NCBI GenBank assembly: GCA_944391155.1
Contig: CALXSO010000014.1
Span: 1-15,249, forward strand
Length of the DNA: 15,249 nucleotides
Reading direction: 5' to 3'
Source of the DNA: an uncultured Clostridia bacterium
GTDB taxonomy: Bacteria; Bacillota; Clostridia; TANB77; CAG-508
Below the pieces are notes generated by a model. It ran no database searches, was not told the origin of the DNA, and saw only the letters and a list, made by a program, of their open reading frames with translations. Within the stretch, counting starts at the first letter, position 1. Each line of letters opens with the position of its first letter. Below are positions 12,747-15,249 of the stretch, piece by piece. The translations under genes were made by a program, and so were the position numbers.

Positions 12747-15249
12747 ATGCCAAATAATAGCAGAAATAAAAATAGTAAACGTACACCAACAAAAAAAACA
12801 AATTCAAAAAACAAAAAAAGAACAAATAAGTCAAAAATAGAAGATGAAGATAGAGTACCAAAAGCATTAAGAAAAAACAATACACAAAATAGTAAAACTT
12901 CTGCAAATTCCAATAAAAAAGGAAAATTAAAGTGGTCAGATAAACATCCAAAATTATCAATTGCAATAAAAATTATAATAATTTTAATTTTACTATTATG
13001 TGTAATAGGAGCAGGAATAATTGCTGCAATATTTTTTGGACTATTTGGAGACGATTTTAAAATAAGTAAAGATGATTTAATCATAGGAATTGCAAATTCG
13101 GTGGTAGTAGACAAAAATGGAGAAGTAATTGCAAATTTAAGTAGTGATGAAAAAAGAAAAGTAATAACACTAGATGAAATGTCACCATATTTACCAAAAG
13201 CTTATATAGCAATAGAAGATAAAAGATTCTATGAACACAGTGGTGTAGATATTTGGAGAACAGCTGGAGCTATATTTAATACTGTATTTAAAGGAAGTTC
13301 TTCATATGGAGGAAGTACAATAACACAACAATTAGTTAAAAATATTACTCAAGATGATGAAACTTCAGGATTAGCAGGAATAATGCGTAAGGTAAGAGAA
13401 TGGGCAAAAGCGTACCAAGTAGAAAGAATGATATCAAAGGATCAAATATTAGAATTATACTTAAATATATTATTTGTAGGTGGAGATAATTTGCATGGTG
13501 TTGAACTTGGAGCACAATATTATTTTGGAAAAAGTGCAAAAGATTTAAGTTTGGCACAATGTGCTTTTCTAGCAGGAATAAACAGTTCTCCAAACACATA
13601 TAACCCATATGATGAAACAAAAGACCAAGAAAAATTAAAAGAATCAATTAGAAAGAAAACCTTAACCGTATTAGCTGAAATGAAAGACCAAGGTTATATA
13701 ACAAATGAAGATGAATATAGTCAAGCAGTAGCAGAAGTAGAAGCAGGCTTAGCATTTACACAAGGAAATGTAACAACAGGAGGTTCATATTCATATCATA
13801 CATCAGCAACAATAAATCAAGTTGTTGAACAAGTAATGGAAGAAAAGGGAGTTTCGAGAGAATTTGCTGAAAAATATGTATATAGTAGCGGTTTGACAAT
13901 ATATTCAACACAAGACACATCAATACAAGCAAGAGTTGAGCAAGAATTTGCAAAAGCCGACTATCAAGTAAAAGGTAGAGATAAAAAAGAAGATGGAACA
14001 TTAAAAAATGACCACACTCAAGCAGGAATGGCAATAATCGATTATAAAACAGGGCAAGTAGTTGCTGTTGGAGGAGAACTAAATGCAGACCAGAGTGCTA
14101 CAGGATGGAACAGAGCAACACAAATGGTAAGGCAACCAGGTTCAGCAATTAAACCAATAGCAGATATAGCACCAGGATTAGAAGAAAAAGTCATAACACC
14201 AGCAACAGTATATGATGATGTATGGACAGATTTTAACGGATATAAGCCAAGAGATGAATATGGTAAAGAAACAAATAGAACTATGAACATTAAAGAATTC
14301 ATAGCATTATCTAAGAACATACCTGCAGTAAAAATTATGAGAGAATTAACACCAAATACATCAATAGATTATCTAAGAAAAATGGGAATTAGTTCATTAG
14401 TTAAAGAAGGAGAAGATCCAGAAAAGGATGCAAAAGGACTAAATGATAGTGTTTTATCATTAGCAATAGGAGGAATAACAGACGGTATAAGTCCACTTGA
14501 AATGGCAGCAGCATATGCAACAATTGCAAATGATGGTGTATATATTGAACCAACATTCTATACAAAAGTTACTGATTCAAGCGGAAATGTTGTATTAACA
14601 CCAAATCAAAAAACAGAAAGAGTAATATCTGAACAAAATGCATATTTAACAAGAGTTATAACAGAACAACCAGTTACAGCTTCTAACGGTACAGCTACAT
14701 ACTGTGCAATAAGAGGAATGGAAACATGTGCAAAAACAGGAACAACAGATGATAATTGTGATAGATGGCTTGCAGGAATGACACCATACTATGCAGCAGC
14801 ATGCTGGTTTGGATATGATAATAATGAAGAAGTAAGATGGTCAGGAACAAATCCAGCGGGACTAATCTGGTCAAGAATTATGCAGGATATTCATACAGCA
14901 TTACCAAATGCAAACTTTAATAAACCAACAGGATTAGTTGAAAAAACAATATGTAGAACTACAGGATGTATTGCAACTTCTAGTTGTACAAATACTTATA
15001 CAGAAACATTTACACCAGATAATTTACCTGGAAATTGTGAAGGACACGGAGTACAAAAAATATGTACTGAATCAGGAAAATTAGCTACACAATATTGTCC
15101 ATCAACAAAAAATCAAAGCTATGGAGGAGTAGTGCCAAAAGAAGAACTAGGACTATGGAAACCAATAAACAGATCATCAGCAGTAGGTAGTGCTAAAGTT
15201 TCAGAAACATGTACTATTCATACAAAACCAGAAGAAACAAAAAAACCTG
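12747..15249 (+). CDS. Class A penicillin-binding protein (PBP1A-like), 3' end outside window
   Basis: There are 834 codons in frame with no stop before the edge. This bifunctional enzyme builds peptidoglycan outside the membrane: glycan polymerisation of lipid II plus peptide cross-linking. Residues 1-68 are a cytoplasmic tail rich in Lys, Asn and Arg; 70-100 is the single membrane anchor. The GT51 transglycosylase has EDKRFYEHSG (157-166, catalytic Glu157), GGSTITQQLVKN (188-199) and RKVREWAKAYQVERMISKDQ with ILELYLN. The transpeptidase has SAIK (Ser466, Lys469), SKN (522-524) and KTGTT (663-667). The C-terminal part is Cys-rich: at least seven Cys between CRTTGC and QYCPS, besides several around KTG. 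These could form disulphides or bind metal. The ATG at 12747 is 7 nt after AAGGAGG (12733-12739). It sits alone after the 280-residue gene. No break is seen. Confidence 0.95.
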   Translation, partial: MPNNSRNKNSKRTPTKKTNSKNKKRTNKSKIEDEDRVPKALRKNNTQNSKTSANSNKKGKLKWSDKHPKLSIAIKIIIILILLLCVIGAGIIAAIFFGLFGDDFKISKDDLIIGIANSVVVDKNGEVIANLSSDEKRKVITLDEMSPYLPKAYIAIEDKRFYEHSGVDIWRTAGAIFNTVFKGSSSYGGSTITQQLVKNITQDDETSGLAGIMRKVREWAKAYQVERMISKDQILELYLNILFVGGDNLHGVELGAQYYFGKSAKDLSLAQCAFLAGINSSPNTYNPYDETKDQEKLKESIRKKTLTVLAEMKDQGYITNEDEYSQAVAEVEAGLAFTQGNVTTGGSYSYHTSATINQVVEQVMEEKGVSREFAEKYVYSSGLTIYSTQDTSIQARVEQEFAKADYQVKGRDKKEDGTLKNDHTQAGMAIIDYKTGQVVAVGGELNADQSATGWNRATQMVRQPGSAIKPIADIAPGLEEKVITPATVYDDVWTDFNGYKPRDEYGKETNRTMNIKEFIALSKNIPAVKIMRELTPNTSIDYLRKMGISSLVKEGEDPEKDAKGLNDSVLSLAIGGITDGISPLEMAAAYATIANDGVYIEPTFYTKVTDSSGNVVLTPNQKTERVISEQNAYLTRVITEQPVTASNGTATYCAIRGMETCAKTGTTDDNCDRWLAGMTPYYAAACWFGYDNNEEVRWSGTNPAGLIWSRIMQDIHTALPNANFNKPTGLVEKTICRTTGCIATSSCTNTYTETFTPDNLPGNCEGHGVQKICTESGKLATQYCPSTKNQSYGGVVPKEELGLWKPINRSSAVGSAKVSETCTIHTKPEETKKP

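Overview
The window is very AT-rich. Its housekeeping block is typical of low-GC Bacillota, most likely Clostridia: ylxM-ffh-rpsP-khpA-rimM-trmD-rplS, then a T-box-controlled ileS and truB. Strong AGGAGG-type ribosome binding sites, A-ending codons, a T-box leader and a class A penicillin-binding protein with a Lys/Asn-rich cytoplasmic tail all fit an uncultured, gut-type clostridium. That placement is inference. All genes I accept lie on the + strand.

Region 1 (1-1320) is accessory DNA. It holds the end of a C5-cytosine DNA methyltransferase, then the wreck of its partner restriction endonuclease (a start codon overlapping the methyltransferase stop, and a recognisable C-terminal block with no body between them). 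Next come about 560 bp of gene-free DNA with several hairpins, and a small HTH protein with its own promoter and terminator. Region 2 (1321-2490) holds copy A of an unnamed repeat element, a four-helix membrane protein of unknown function, and a long imperfect inverted repeat flanked by short direct repeats.

Region 3 (2429-6834) is a tight operon for protein targeting and ribosome/tRNA maturation: YlxM and Ffh (signal recognition particle), ribosomal protein S16, KhpA (RNA chaperone), RimM (30S maturation), TrmD (tRNA m1G37 methyltransferase) and L19 with a long acidic/lysine tail. Region 4 (6842-11261) has a promoter and an Ile-type T-box leader with its terminator, a short hairpin insertion, ileS, and truB. 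As written, ileS is interrupted by a +1 frameshift near 9165.

Region 5 (11262-12746) holds a 146-bp MITE-like element with perfect 21-bp terminal inverted repeats, copy B of the repeat element, and a 280-residue protein I cannot name. Region 6 (12747 to the end) is a class A PBP (transglycosylase/transpeptidase) running off the right edge.

The best candidates for something undescribed are: (a) the two-copy intergenic element, in which a roughly 21-bp box occurs twice at 65/66-bp spacing and is followed by a conserved 46-bp block; and (b) the frameshift in the essential ileS gene at a rare CGG codon, which may be an assembly error, a pseudogene or recoding.
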